From Marinimicrococcus sp033875255 (GTDB lineage: Bacteria; Pseudomonadota; Alphaproteobacteria; Geminicoccales; Geminicoccaceae), in the NCBI GenBank assembly GCA_033875255.1, contig JAWZSN010000005.1, positions 1-64,000 on the forward strand: a stretch of 64,000 nucleotides of DNA. Reading direction: 5' to 3'. Below are positions 39,490 to 48,906 of the stretch, in pieces. The position numbers were made by a program, and so were the translations under genes. Positions within the stretch are counted from its first letter, which is position 1. Every line of letters begins with the position of its first letter. The notes under the pieces were generated by a model that saw only the letters and a program-made list of their open reading frames with translations, was not told where the DNA came from and searched no databases.

Positions 39490-41190
39490 TCAGGCGCGGC
39501 GGGCGCCGGTCCCGCGGTCGAGCATGCGGCAGAGCAGCATCACCGGCAAAAGGCCGGCCGCCACGATGAGCAGCGAGGGCAGGGCGGCGGCGTCGAGGCG
39601 CTCGGTGGTGGCGAGGCGGAAGGCCTCGACGGCCAGCGTGTCGAAGTTGAAGGGCCGCAGGATCAGCGTCGCGGGCAGCTCCTTCATGACGTCGACGAAG
39701 ACGAACAGCAGGGCTGCCAGCACGCTGGTGCGAAGGAGCGGCAGGTGGACCCGGGCCAACAGGCCAGGCGTGCCGCATCCCAGCACCCTGGCGGCGTCCT
39801 CGAGATTGGGCGTCACCTTGGCGAGCCCGGCCTCGAGCGGGTTGTAGGCGACCGCGAAGAAGCGGATCAGGTAGCCGTAGAGGACCGCGCCGATCGTGCC
39901 GCCGAGCACCAGCCCGGTGGGGACGCCAAAGAGGGCCTGCGAGGCGCTGTCGACGGCGCGGTCGAAGCCGCCGACCGAGACGAGGATGCCCACCCCGATC
40001 ACCGCACCCGGGGCGGCATAGCCGAGGGCCGCCACGCGCAGCAGCTTGCGCGCCGCCCGGCCGCGCTGGAACGTGCTGCTCGCAAGCCCACCGATCGCCA
40101 GGAGCACGATGAGCACGCTGGCGAGGGCGCCCAGCAGCAGGGTGTTGCCGGCGAGCGTGCCGAGCCGGCCGAGGCCGATTCCTTCGCCGGTGTCGACCGC
40201 CATCCATGCCAGCAGCAGGGCCGGCAGGCCGAAACCCAGCAGGATCGGCAGGGCGCAGGCGAGGCTGGCGAGCAGCCCCCGCGCGCCCGTCAGGCGGGGC
40301 GACTGCTTGGGGTGGATGTGGGTCGTGTTGGTGGTGAAGCGGGCGCGGCCGCGCGACAGCCGCTCGAAGGCCAGCACGCCGAAGACGAAGAGCAGCAGGA
40401 TCGAGCCCAGCTGAGCCGCTGCTGCGGGGCTGCCGAGCGCGTACCAGGCCCGGTAGATCCCGGTGGTGAAGGTGCGGACCTCGAAGTAGCTGACCGCCCC
40501 GAAATCGGCCAGGGTCTCCATCAGCACGAAGGCGATGCCGGCGGCGATCGCCGGCCGGGCGAGCGGCAGCCCGACCCGCCGGAAGGAGGCTAGCGGCGTG
40601 CAGCCCAGCGTGCGGCTGACCTCCAGCGCGCATTGCGACTGCTCGAGGAAGGCGGCGCGGGCCATGAGGTAGACATAGGGATAGAGCACCGCGCCGAGCA
40701 CGAACACCGCACCGCCCAGCGAGCGGATGTTGGGAAACCAGTAGTCCTGCCAGCCCCAGCCGGTGAGATCGCGGAGCGTCGTCTGCAGCGGGCCGGTTAC
40801 CTGGAGGAAGTCGGTATAGGCGTAAGCCAGCACATAGGCCGGCATGGCGAGCGGCAGCATCAGCGCCCAGTTGAAGAAACGCTGGCCGGGAAAGCGGTAC
40901 ATGGTGACTAGCCAGGCGCTGCCCGCGCCGACCCCGCCGGCGAGCGCGGCCACGCCCAGGCACAAAAGCAGCGTGTTGCGCAGATACTCGCCCAGCACGG
41001 TTTGCGCCAGATGCGCCCAGATGCCCTCGCTGGGCTCGAGCAGGAAGGCGAATACGGCGAGCAGCGGGGCTGCCACGAGCAGGACCAGCAGCAGGGCCGG
41101 CAGCAGCCGGCCGGCATGCTCGAGCAGCGGCCGGGCAGCCGGTCGCCGCCGGTCGAGGAGGAGTTCGGCTTGCGCTCGCGCGATCGACAT
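39490..41190 (-). CDS. fbpB: Ferric iron ABC transporter permease (FbpB type)
   Basis: A 566-residue inner-membrane permease made of two fused six-helix units, as usual for FbpB/AfuB. EAA-type ATPase-contact loops are seen in each half: EVSRTLGCTPLASFRRVGLPLARPA-like (segment TLGCTPLASFRRVGLPLA) and ARVLGCGTPGLLARVHLPLL. MLPLAMPAYVLAYAYTDFLQ is a conserved transmembrane segment. Start MSIARAQ at 41190. It converges on fbpA with a terminator and a decayed gene between them, so binding protein and permease have separate promoters. No ATPase gene is adjacent. Confidence 0.92.
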   Translation of the reverse strand: MSIARAQAELLLDRRRPAARPLLEHAGRLLPALLLVLLVAAPLLAVFAFLLEPSEGIWAHLAQTVLGEYLRNTLLLCLGVAALAGGVGAGSAWLVTMYRFPGQRFFNWALMLPLAMPAYVLAYAYTDFLQVTGPLQTTLRDLTGWGWQDYWFPNIRSLGGAVFVLGAVLYPYVYLMARAAFLEQSQCALEVSRTLGCTPLASFRRVGLPLARPAIAAGIAFVLMETLADFGAVSYFEVRTFTTGIYRAWYALGSPAAAAQLGSILLLFVFGVLAFERLSRGRARFTTNTTHIHPKQSPRLTGARGLLASLACALPILLGFGLPALLLAWMAVDTGEGIGLGRLGTLAGNTLLLGALASVLIVLLAIGGLASSTFQRGRAARKLLRVAALGYAAPGAVIGVGILVSVGGFDRAVDSASQALFGVPTGLVLGGTIGAVLYGYLIRFFAVAYNPLEAGLAKVTPNLEDAARVLGCGTPGLLARVHLPLLRTSVLAALLFVFVDVMKELPATLILRPFNFDTLAVEAFRLATTERLDAAALPSLLIVAAGLLPVMLLCRMLDRGTGARRA

Positions 41191-41334
41191 GGGGCGTTTC
41201 TTGCGGAGGCTCCGCAATCGTTCCTTGCTGCAGATCAAGGCCCGCAGTGCGGGCCGGGGCGCGCGGCGCCGCGGCGACACCACCCGTGCCGCATCCTTAG
41301 CGGTCGGTGCAGCGGCGCGAAAGGTCAAAATCAT

Positions 41335-41400
41335 CGCACCTGCCGGCGAAGATCCGATAGATTAGAATTGTTACAGATCCAATGTCCTGCTGCAGGTGCG
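41335..41400. repeat. Spaced 9-bp inverted repeat upstream of fbpB
   Basis: CGCACCTGC (41335-41343) and GCAGGTGCG (41392-41400) are perfect complements 48 bases apart. The AT-rich spacer holds TTAGAATTGTTACA, a poor resemblance to an Irr/Fur-type site. It could be a control element of fbpB, which starts 145 bases away, or a chance hairpin. Confidence 0.35.
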
Positions 41401-41462
41401 CAGTATTGCGCCGGGCGCATGCCAGAATAGCACGGCACTCGTCTTGATCGTCCCTGGACCTC

Positions 41463-42407
41463 CTAGCGGGCGCCGAGACCGAGCAGCGCCAGAGCCACGC
41501 TGAGCGAGATCACGCCCAGCAGGGTCGAGAGGAGGATCGCGGTCGCCGTCTCGGCCTCGCCTACGCCGTAGCGGCCGGCGAAGAGATAGACGTTCACCCC
41601 TACCGGCAGAGCCGCCGAGATGATCGCGACCTTGGCCCACAGCGGCGGCAGCGGCACCAGCACGAGGACGAAGAGGGCCACCACCAAAGGGTGCACGACG
41701 AGCTTGGCGAGGACCACGTAGAGGGCGGGGCCGAGGGCGCCGGCGATCCGGTAGGAGCGCAGCGAGGCGCCCATCGAGAACAGCGCGCAGGGCAGGGCGG
41801 CCCGGCCGATCAGCTCGGCCCAGCGGTCGATGACCGGCGGCAGGGGCCCGGCGAGGAGCTGCCACAGCAGGCCCGAGACGATGCTCACGAGGATGACATT
41901 GGTGGCGAGGCCTTTGAGGGTGCGCAGCGGCAGGCCTCTGAGGTTCTCCCGGGTGCCGCGGGAGAGTTCCAGCAGCACGGTAATCACGGTGAAAAACGAC
42001 ATGCCGTGGAAGGCGATGATCAGGTAGAGCGGCGGGCCCGCCTCGGGGCCGAGCGCGGTGATCGCCAGCGGGATGCCGAGCAGCACCGTGTTGCCGTAGG
42101 CCGAGCCGAAGCCGAGGATGGCCGCCCGCCCCGGCAGCGCCCCCGGCAGCAGCCGGGCCGCGAGGATCGCCGTGGCCAGCACCAGCGCCGTGCCGGCATA
42201 GTAGGCCAGAAGCAGGCCGGTGCCGGCGCTCTGCGGCAGCTCGGCCACGGCCATGTTGCGGAACAGCATGACCGGCAGCGCGAACTGGAAGACGAAGACC
42301 GCGAGCCCGCGCGCTGCCCGCTCGTCGAACTGGCGGGTGAAGGTCGCGGCGTAGCCGAAGCCCACCAGCCCGAAAACCGGAATCACGATATCGAGGAGAA
42401 TGCCCAA
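41463..42407 (-). CDS. AEC family auxin-efflux-type transporter
   Basis: A 314-residue inner-membrane transporter with two five-helix halves. Family landmarks: ILLDIVIPVFGLVGFGYAAT, FALPVMLFRNMA, GFGSAYGNTVLLGIPLAI, ALPCALFSMGASL and SAALPVGVNVYLFAGRYG. TTG at 42407 gives the natural N-terminus; the next upstream candidate (TTG at 42464) would add a Pro/Arg-rich leader. AEC members export organic acids such as malate or malonate; substrate unknown. Confidence 0.85.
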   Translation of the reverse strand: MGILLDIVIPVFGLVGFGYAATFTRQFDERAARGLAVFVFQFALPVMLFRNMAVAELPQSAGTGLLLAYYAGTALVLATAILAARLLPGALPGRAAILGFGSAYGNTVLLGIPLAITALGPEAGPPLYLIIAFHGMSFFTVITVLLELSRGTRENLRGLPLRTLKGLATNVILVSIVSGLLWQLLAGPLPPVIDRWAELIGRAALPCALFSMGASLRSYRIAGALGPALYVVLAKLVVHPLVVALFVLVLVPLPPLWAKVAIISAALPVGVNVYLFAGRYGVGEAETATAILLSTLLGVISLSVALALLGLGAR

Positions 42408-42538
42408 GCGCCGCCCGCCTTGCTGCCTGCCGGGCGGTTTAGGCGGGGCGGGCCGGCGCGGCAAGCCGCCCTACTCGACGGCGCGGCCGCGAGCGCCTAA
42501 CTCAGAGCCGTCAGGACGATCTTTCGGGGCGAGCCCAC

Positions 42539-43003
42539 ATGCAGGAAACCATCTATGGAGGGCTGCGCCAGCTCGGCGGCCACACCGACCAGCCGGCAAG
42601 CCCGGACAAGGCGGTGCTCGAGACGGTGCCCAACCCGCACCCCGGTACTTGCTACCTGGTGCGCTTCACCTGTCCCGAGTTCACCTCGCTCTGCCCGGTG
42701 ACCGGCCAGCCCGACTTCGCCACGCTGGTGATCGACTATGCGCCGCGCGAGCTTCTGGTCGAGAGCAAGTCGCTCAAGCTCTACCTCACCTCGTTCCGCA
42801 ATCACGGCGACTTCCACGAGGCCTGCACGGTCGGAATCGGCCGGCGCTTGGCCGAAACCCTCGATCCCGTGTGGCTTCGCATCGGCGGCTACTGGTACCC
42901 GCGCGGCGGCATCCCGATCGACGTCTTCTGGCAGACCGGCGTGCCCCCCGAGGGGCTGTGGCTGCCCGACCAGGGCGTAGCGCCGTATCGCGGACGCGGT
43001 TGA
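42539..43003 (+). CDS. queF: NADPH-dependent 7-cyano-7-deazaguanine reductase
   Basis: A 154-residue unimodular QueF, which reduces preQ0 to preQ1 in queuosine tRNA modification. The substrate-binding Cys is in SLCPVTGQPDFATL and the NADPH motif is ESKSLKLYLTSFRNHGDFHE, both diagnostic. GYWYPRGGIPIDVFW closes the tunnel fold. It is the only queuosine gene in the window and shows no preQ1 aptamer upstream. Confidence 0.95.
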   Translation: MQETIYGGLRQLGGHTDQPASPDKAVLETVPNPHPGTCYLVRFTCPEFTSLCPVTGQPDFATLVIDYAPRELLVESKSLKLYLTSFRNHGDFHEACTVGIGRRLAETLDPVWLRIGGYWYPRGGIPIDVFWQTGVPPEGLWLPDQGVAPYRGRG

Positions 43004-43012
43004 GCCTGCATC

Positions 43013-43028
43013 TTAAGGGTAGCTTAAC
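43013..43028 (+). promoter_or_regulatory. CtrA-type box TTAA-N7-TTAAC
   Basis: TTAA-GGGTAGC-TTAAC matches the full CtrA recognition sequence exactly, in a genome where AT-rich octamers of this kind are rare. It lies 60 bases upstream of a small membrane-protein gene and about 310 bases upstream of the MATE gene. Binding is not shown. Confidence 0.5.
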
Positions 43029-43088
43029 CCGCCACCGCTAGGCTCCTCCACAGACGGGCCCCCGGGCCCCGGACCTGCGGAGGGTGTC

Positions 43089-43247
43089 ATGACACAGCTG
43101 GTGGCTGCGGCGACGGCAATGATCCCGGGCGATGCGGCTGACGGCGCGGAGGAGCGCCTGTCGGTGCCGCGCGCGGCGGTGGTGGTCAGTCTTCTCTCTA
43201 TGGGCCTGTGGAGTGCCGTGGTCGGCGTAGCCGTCCTCGTCCTTTGA
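43089..43247 (+). CDS. Small single-span membrane protein
   Basis: A 52-residue frame with a good ribosome-binding site (GGAGGG, five bases before ATG). The N-terminal half is acidic and polar (MIPGDAADGAEERLSVPR). The C-terminal half is a single hydrophobic span AAVVVSLLSMGLWSAVVGVA. No family recognised. Evidence that it is real: strong ribosome-binding site, one clean transmembrane helix, and a CtrA-type box upstream. The MATE gene begins 89 bases downstream. Confidence 0.5.
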   Translation: MTQLVAAATAMIPGDAADGAEERLSVPRAAVVVSLLSMGLWSAVVGVAVLVL

Positions 43248-43336
43248 GCGAGGCGTTGCCGGCGGGGCTTGCGGCAGCGGTGCGGGGGCGCTAACCGCAG
43301 CGTCATCGCCCTTAGCTGCCGTGCTGGAGCCCCGCT

Positions 43337-44653
43337 TTGTCCAATGCCCGTCGGGACTCCTGGCGCCTCGCCTGGCCTCTGGTGCTCTCCAATCTCTCCG
43401 TGCCGCTTTTGGGCATGGTCGACACCGCGGTCGTCGGCCACCTGCCCGACCCGGCACAGCTCGGTGCGGTGGCGCTCGGCGCCTCGGTGGCGAGCATGCT
43501 CTACTTCGCCTTCGGCTTTCTGCGCATGGGTACGACCGCCCTGGCCGCCCAGGCGCTGGGCGGGGCGGATGCCGACGAGCTGCGGGCGGTGCTGCTGCGC
43601 GGCCTGGGCGTGGCGCTGGCCATCGGCCTGGTGATCGTCGCCACGGCTCCGCTTGCCGTCACGGCAGGGCTGGCGATCTTCGCGCCGGGGGTCGAGATAG
43701 CGCCTTCCTTCGAGGCCTATGTCCGGCTCCGCCTTTTGGGGGCGCCGGCGGCGCTTGCCGGCTTCGTGCTGGTGGGCTGGCTGCTCGGCCTTCAGGATTC
43801 GCGCCGGCCGCTTGCCTTGATGCTGGCTACCAATGGGCTCAATGCGCTGCTCGACGTCCTGCTGGTCTTCGGGCTCGGCATGGCGGCCGACGGCGTGGCG
43901 CTGGCGACCGCGATGAGCGACTATGCGGGACTCGCCATCGGCCTTTTGATTCTGCGGCCGGCCTGGCGGCGGCTGGGCGGCGGGCTGCCGCCGCGGGCCG
44001 CCGTGCTGCGGCGCGAACGCTTCCTTCGGCTCTTTCGCGTCAACCGCGACATCTTCATGCGCAGCCTGATGCTCGAGGCCGCGTTCACCACCTTCGCCGC
44101 CTTGAGCTCACGCCAGGGCGAGCTGGTGCTCGCCGCCAACGCCGTTCTCAAGACCTTCTTCACCCTGGCCTCCTTCGGTCTGGACGGGTTCGCGCATGCC
44201 GCCGAGGCGATGGTCGGCCGGGCGGTCGGAGCGCGCGACCGATCGGGCTTCAAGGCGGCGGTGCGGGCCGGTTTCGTCAACGGCGCCCTTTTGTCGGTGG
44301 GCCTCGCCATTTTCCTGTGGCTGGGCGGCGGCCTGCTGATCGATCTGCTCACCAGCCTCGAGCCGGTCCGTGCCCTGGCTCTGGTCTACCTGCCTTATGC
44401 CGCGATCCTGCCGCTCGTCGCGGTCTGGGCGTTCTTGTGGGACGGCGTGTTCTTCGGCGCCACCCGCACGGCGGAGCTGCGCAACGCCATGATCCTGGCC
44501 CTCCTCGTGTTTCTTGCCGCGGCCCTCGCTCTGCCGCCTTTGCTGGGCAATCACGGCCTTTGGCTGGCCCTCCTTCTCTTCCTGGGCGCACGCGGGCTGT
44601 TCCTCGGCCTCTCCTACCGGCGCGCCGGCGAGGCCTTCGCCTTTCCGGGCTGA
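43337..44653 (+). CDS. MATE family efflux transporter (DinF-like)
   Basis: A 438-residue protein with 12 predicted membrane helices in two six-helix bundles. LAWPLVLSNLSVPLLGMVDTAVVGHL is the MATE opening, and LGFLRMGTTALAAQALG-type (FLRMGTTALAAQALGG) and the second-half FTLASFGLDGFAHAAEAMVGRAVG are the matching bundle starts characteristic of the DinF branch. It probably exports cationic or toxic compounds with Na+ or H+. The start is a TTG at 43337. No SOS box is present, unlike classical dinF. It marks the left border of the accessory island. Confidence 0.9.
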   Translation: MSNARRDSWRLAWPLVLSNLSVPLLGMVDTAVVGHLPDPAQLGAVALGASVASMLYFAFGFLRMGTTALAAQALGGADADELRAVLLRGLGVALAIGLVIVATAPLAVTAGLAIFAPGVEIAPSFEAYVRLRLLGAPAALAGFVLVGWLLGLQDSRRPLALMLATNGLNALLDVLLVFGLGMAADGVALATAMSDYAGLAIGLLILRPAWRRLGGGLPPRAAVLRRERFLRLFRVNRDIFMRSLMLEAAFTTFAALSSRQGELVLAANAVLKTFFTLASFGLDGFAHAAEAMVGRAVGARDRSGFKAAVRAGFVNGALLSVGLAIFLWLGGGLLIDLLTSLEPVRALALVYLPYAAILPLVAVWAFLWDGVFFGATRTAELRNAMILALLVFLAAALALPPLLGNHGLWLALLLFLGARGLFLGLSYRRAGEAFAFPG

Positions 44654-45031
44654 GGGCGGGCCTGCGCAGAGCGCCTTTTGGCTTTCTCGCTCGCTCATCG
44701 ATGGTGCGCGGGCTCGGAGTATGGCGGGGATGTTCGGGGTTGCAGCGGCCGGTCTGCGGCAACGAGTATCCGTCCTGGCGCTGCGGCGTCACGAGATCGA
44801 GCTCCCTCATAGGGGTGAAGCGCCTTTTGAGGGTCCGGGCGGGGCCCGGTTTCTCGGAGCGCGTGGCCTGGCGGTGTGACCGGCAAGGCTTGCCAGCAGC
44901 TCGCCCGCTGCGCGGTTCACCGCCACCCGCTCCGGGCTCTGTCTGGCCCGCTCGCACAGCATGTCGAGCAGCGGCTCGTCCTCAAGCGACCGGCCTCGCC
45001 GAGGCTGGAGGGCTCGGCCCGGACCGGCCGT
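44654..45031. other. Junction between core genome and island
   Basis: About 380 bases with no intact gene. The minus strand has a short protein-like stretch (DEPLLDMLCERARQSPERVAVN) near 44.9-45.0 kb that I cannot assign. The right edge coincides with the IS1380 terminal repeat. Confidence 0.35.
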
Positions 45032-46427
45032 GCCCCAGTCCGGATGTCTCACCGACTTGAGGATGACGGGTTTGTGGCGTGATTGCGTGGCGCGTCCTCG
45101 GTTTGGCCAGGGCACCTCGCCGGGAGGTTCTCCGGTGGGGATCGGTTGGTGCTGTTTCTCTTCTGTCGGGGTTCGGGGGCTGGGCCGCGTCATGCGGCGG
45201 CGGATGGTCGGGCGTGGACGAGACGGAACTCGGCGGCATCGGGGCACGCCGAGGCCATGGCGGTGCGGATGCGCCGGCCACCGACCCGGATCCGGGCGCC
45301 GATCCCGGGCAGCTTCAGACGGATCGTGCCGCAGGTGGCGGCGGCCGGCCGGCTGTGCCCCGGTCCGAGGCGGCGCAGGGCGGCGAGCAGCATGCAGGCC
45401 ATCGACGCGAGCCGCAGGCGCGGCTGGTGGCCTGCCGGGTTGCGGCTCTGGTGCGGTCGGCGAACGGGTCGAGCCGCCACTTCTCGAGCCGGTTCTCCCT
45501 ATCGCCGCGCGCGCCTCGATGTCCCGGGCGGGTAGCGAGGTGACCGGGAAGCGCGGGTTGGCGCCCGCCGCGCCGCGCCCGGCCATCGTCCCGGCCCTGG
45601 CGACCACCCGCCGGCGCCGGCTCCAGCTGCCCTGTGTCGTTCACCGGAAGGCGGCGAAGCGCCGGACGGCTCGGCCCGTACGCCCGGCTTCGTCCTTGGC
45701 CCGGGCGGGCAAAGCCGCTGCCAACGCGCCGTAGGATCCTCACCCGGGGTAACCGCGCCCGGATGCAGCCGACGATGCGGGCCATTCCCTCGACCGCGCC
45801 GGCGCTGGCGTCGATGGTGGAGCGCCGCAGCCTGGCTGCGGGCAGGTGGCCGCCGCCGAAGACGTGGAGTGGCGGACAGCAATGGCAGTCGTGGCAGCCG
45901 TGATAGAAGCGGCCCTCCTGATGGCCATGGAGGGGATCGCCGGTAGCGTCCGGGTCGGGCACGAGGCGCGCCGGCGGTCGGCTGTGGGCGTCGGGAGACA
46001 GTTCGACGAGCAGGGTCCCGATGGCGGCGGGATCGCGGCCGATGCGGCACTAGCGGTGATCGTCGGCGGGCGCCATGCCGGGAACCCGCTGACCCACCCC
46101 CGCTGATCAACCAGGCGCCGCACCGCATGCACCACCCGCCCGGCGGCACGCCCGTCGGCAAAGCAGGCGGCGAGCCGGTCGACCAGCCCGATGGCCCGGT
46201 CCGCGGCCCCCGGCAACAGCGCCCCGGCGTCAGGGGGCAAGGCCCTGCCGCCAAGGTCCGCCACCACGTTCCGCTGCTCCAGCCGTGCGACGTCCATCGG
46301 TTCCGAGATACACGCCGTCAGCATCGGGGGCTCCTCAGCAACCGGTTCGGGTGTCTGATCACACTCGCATTTCCGCCGATCGCAGACCCGAGTGCACCTC
46401 TCCTCGTGAGAAATCCGGATTTGGGGC
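45032..46427 (-). mobile_element. IS1380-family element, decayed
   Basis: Terminal inverted repeats are visible: GCCCCAGTCCGGATGTCTCAC at 45032 and, inverted, GTGAGAAATCCGGATTTGGGGC at 46406-46427. Between them the minus strand encodes recognisable pieces of an IS1380 transposase in several frames: DPDATGDPLHGHQEGRFYHG, DASAGAVEGMARIVG, RIRARLPRVRIL-like and the C-terminal ATCGTIRLKLPGIGARIRV, AMASACPDAAEF. Frameshifts and stops break the gene throughout, so it is inactive. Confidence 0.75.
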
Positions 46428-46915
46428 TTCGTAGGGGGCGGTGGTCGAGGTGTGGGTCGCCCTCAAGTGCTTCTCGCCTCTGGAGCGGCATGACCCTCGG
46501 CCGAATCGGCAGGGATTCCCATGATGCGTGCGATCCGGTTCAATCCCGGGGCCCGGGGAGGAGGCCGGCGGCGATGGCGCGGCCGCGGCCACTCGATCTG
46601 CGGCAGCGGGCGATGGCCCGGCTGGATGTGGAGGAGAGCAGCCGGACGATCGGCGCCGCGCTGGAGGTGGCGCCGTCGACGGTGCCCTAATGGGCGAGGC
46701 TGCGGCGGGAGACCGGCGGGCTGGCGCCCGGCAGGATGGGTGGGCACGTGCCGCCTAGGATCCGCGACGGGCATGCGGCCTGGCTGCCGGAGCGCCTGAC
46801 CATGCCCTTTACCCTGCGGCAGCAGGTGGCGGAGCTGGCCGGGCGCGGGCTGCGCGTCGCCTGGCGGACCGTGTGAGCCTTCGTGCACGAGGCCCGGCTG
46901 AGCTTCAAGAAAAAG

Positions 46916-47974
46916 GGCTCAGTTCGCGAAGTTCATGCGCGGCCGGCTCACCGCCACCCCATGGCGGCACTGAGGCAGGCGCGAGGCGTGGGGTCGGGGC
47001 GGAGCACGGCGAGGTGGAACCACTTGAGGTAGCTGACGAGGTAGCTTGTGGCGATGCCGCGATAGCGGCGCAGGAAGGTCTCGAGCCGCTCGTGGCGGCT
47101 GCCCGCGGTCTGGATGTGCAGGTCGCCGCGGACCCGCTGGCCGGGCGAGAGGTTGAGCACCTCGTGGGTGACGCCGAGCGCGGCGGCGCAGGGCGGGCAG
47201 GGCCGGGCCGCGTCGGTGACCGGTCTTGCGTCCCTGCTCAAAACCGGGGCCAGGACATCACCGATGCCTTTTGGCGGTCGCCGCCGCTGCGATCGACGGC
47301 GACCAGCACCGGGACCTGCTCCCGCGACAGGCCGCGCTGGCCAGCACTGCCGCCGCGCCGGCACGGCTTGCGGCTCACGAGCCCGGGTGCCCGCTGCCAC
47401 GCCCGGAAGCCCTTGCGGCTTTCCAGCACCCATATTTGGCCAGTACCCAGGGCTCGTCGGCCGCGACGATGCCGTTGAGGGGTGCTGCATCGGTGCGGAT
47501 CGCCCGCAGGAAGCGGTGCCGCCAGCCAAACGCCGTGCGCGCCGCCACCGCGCAGCGTCGCACCGACTGGCGCACCGTCTTGCCCTCGCCCAGCGACCTC
47601 GCGAAATCGAGCCAGCGCTCCTTGCGGTGCAGATGTGCCAGCGACTTCCCGGTCCGCGCGTTGCAGGTCCGGCCGCAGCCCCGGCAGTGCAGCCGCCGCA
47701 GCCCGCTGGCCCGCCCCCGGGACATGAGGCCCGGCCGTCGACAGCGCGGGCAGACCCGCTTGGCCACCAGTCGCCCCTCCAGCGCCGCGACCACCTCGGT
47801 CGCCGCCGAGCGCCCATCGAGGATCGCCCGATCCCCGGCCCATTGCCCCGCCGCCAGATCGTCAATCGCCTCGAGCTACTTCCCGCAGGCCATGTCGTCC
47901 ATGTCCACCCCCGCTTCCAGCGCGTTGATTCCACGCAATTATCGCATGCGCGCATAGGGATCGCGGACTGAGCC
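46916..47974 (-). mobile_element. IS1595-family element inserted in the IS630
   Basis: A 1,059-bp element bounded by imperfect terminal repeats: GGCTCAGTTCGCGAAG at the left end and, inverted, GGCTCAGTCCGCGATC at the right. It splits the IS630 transposase exactly at the FKKK-ALIA point. Flanks (AGAAAAAG and AAAAAAGC) are compatible with a degraded 8-bp target duplication inside an A-run. Confidence 0.7.
46948..47902 (-). pseudogene. IS1595 transposase (ISXO2-like), disrupted
   Basis: Starting at ATG 47902 (MDDMACGK) the frame stops after eight codons. It then continues in coding style with a zinc-ribbon CPRCRRPGL...RLHCRGCGRTCNARTG, the IS1595 helix KERWLDFARSLGEGKTVRQS and GWRHRFLRAI, then AADEPWVLAKYG at the first catalytic acidic site. 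Later parts appear in other frames (RGLSREQVPVLVAVDRSG, HIQTAGSRHERLETFLRRYRG, TSYLVSYLKWFH). Stop and frameshifts make it non-functional. Confidence 0.7.
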
Positions 47975-48600
47975 AAAAAAGCGCTGATCGCCACGGAGCG
48001 GGACCGGCGCGACGTGGCGTGGCGCCGGGCGCGCCGGATCCGCCATCGGGGCCGGGGCGATCCAGGGCGGCTGGTCCTCATCGATGCTCGACAGCAGCGC
48101 GGTCGAGGGGCCAGGACCAGCATGACGAAGCTGAGCGGCGGGGCACGGGCAGGCGGGCTTCTGCCGGGCAGGGCGCCGTTCCGCAGCGCCGGGACGCCGG
48201 GCTTCATCGCCGCCCTGCGCCACGAGCGGACCACCGCGCCCTGCGTGCAGGGCGGAGCGGAGGGCGGCGCGGCCTTCCGGGCGTGGGTCGGGCAGTCCCC
48301 CGCGCCGACGCCCGCCCCCGGCGACATCGTCGTCATGGACAGCCTCGCCAGCCACAAGGCCCCCGGCGTCCGTGCCGCGATCCGCCCCGCCAGGGTCCAT
48401 CTTCTCTGCCTGCCGCCCTGCAGCCCCGGGCCGAGCCCCATCGGGCAGGTCTTCGCCAGGCCCGGGCACCTGCTCGGCAAGGCCGGGCAGCGCACCGCCC
48501 AGACGGTCGCCGCCTGCATCGGCAGCCTGCTCGACAGCTTTGCCCCCGGCGAGTGCGCAAAATGCCTGACGAACGCCGGCTACGCTTCGATCCAGGCTCA

Positions 48601-48906
48601 TCCCGCTCTAAGGCAGCGTGAACGCGGCCGGGATGGAAAGCCGGTCCGTGGCCGGGGTTCACGGTTCTTCAACCTCTGGCATGGGATGCTGCCGGATGGT
48701 GGGAGAGGTGCGGCCGCAGGGATTGGCGGCGGCAGAGTCCCACGCCAGCAGGATTGCCGGAAGAGATGAAGATCTGGTGAACGGGTCGACGCCGGCGCCG
48801 GTCCTTGCCGACGGAACCGCGCCAGGCGCTGCGTGCGGCTGGCTCCTCTCTCCTGGTCGTGTGGCCGCGGCCGGAGCATCAGGCCCCGCTTCGCCTCGGC
48901 GCGGCA
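48601..48906. other. Short gap between IS remnants
   Basis: About 300 bases between the end of IS630 homology and the IS481 fragment. No gene, repeat or hairpin of note was seen. Confidence 0.35.

Larger units (their letters stand above)
46490..48600 (+). mobile_element. IS630-family element, decayed and interrupted
   Basis: The transposase begins at ATG 46574: MARPRPLDLRQRAMARLDVE with an HTH, then GRMGGHVPPRIRDGH and LSFKKK before an inserted IS1595. It resumes at about 47975 with ALIATERDRRDVAWRRARR, then GFIAALRHERTTAP, PAPGDIVVMDSLASHKAPGV and SLLDSFAPGECAKCLTNAGY. In-frame stops occur at about 46.69 and 46.87 kb, and the catalytic Glu in the usual NPIEQVF is replaced by Gly (SPIGQVF). 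The gene is dead in several ways. Confidence 0.75.

Noticed and set aside
42400..42538. A preQ1 riboswitch before queF
   Set aside because: No preQ1-I or preQ1-II aptamer pattern; the leader is short and GC-rich.
43337..44653. SOS control of the DinF-like MATE gene
   Set aside because: No GTTC-N7-GTTC element upstream of the start.
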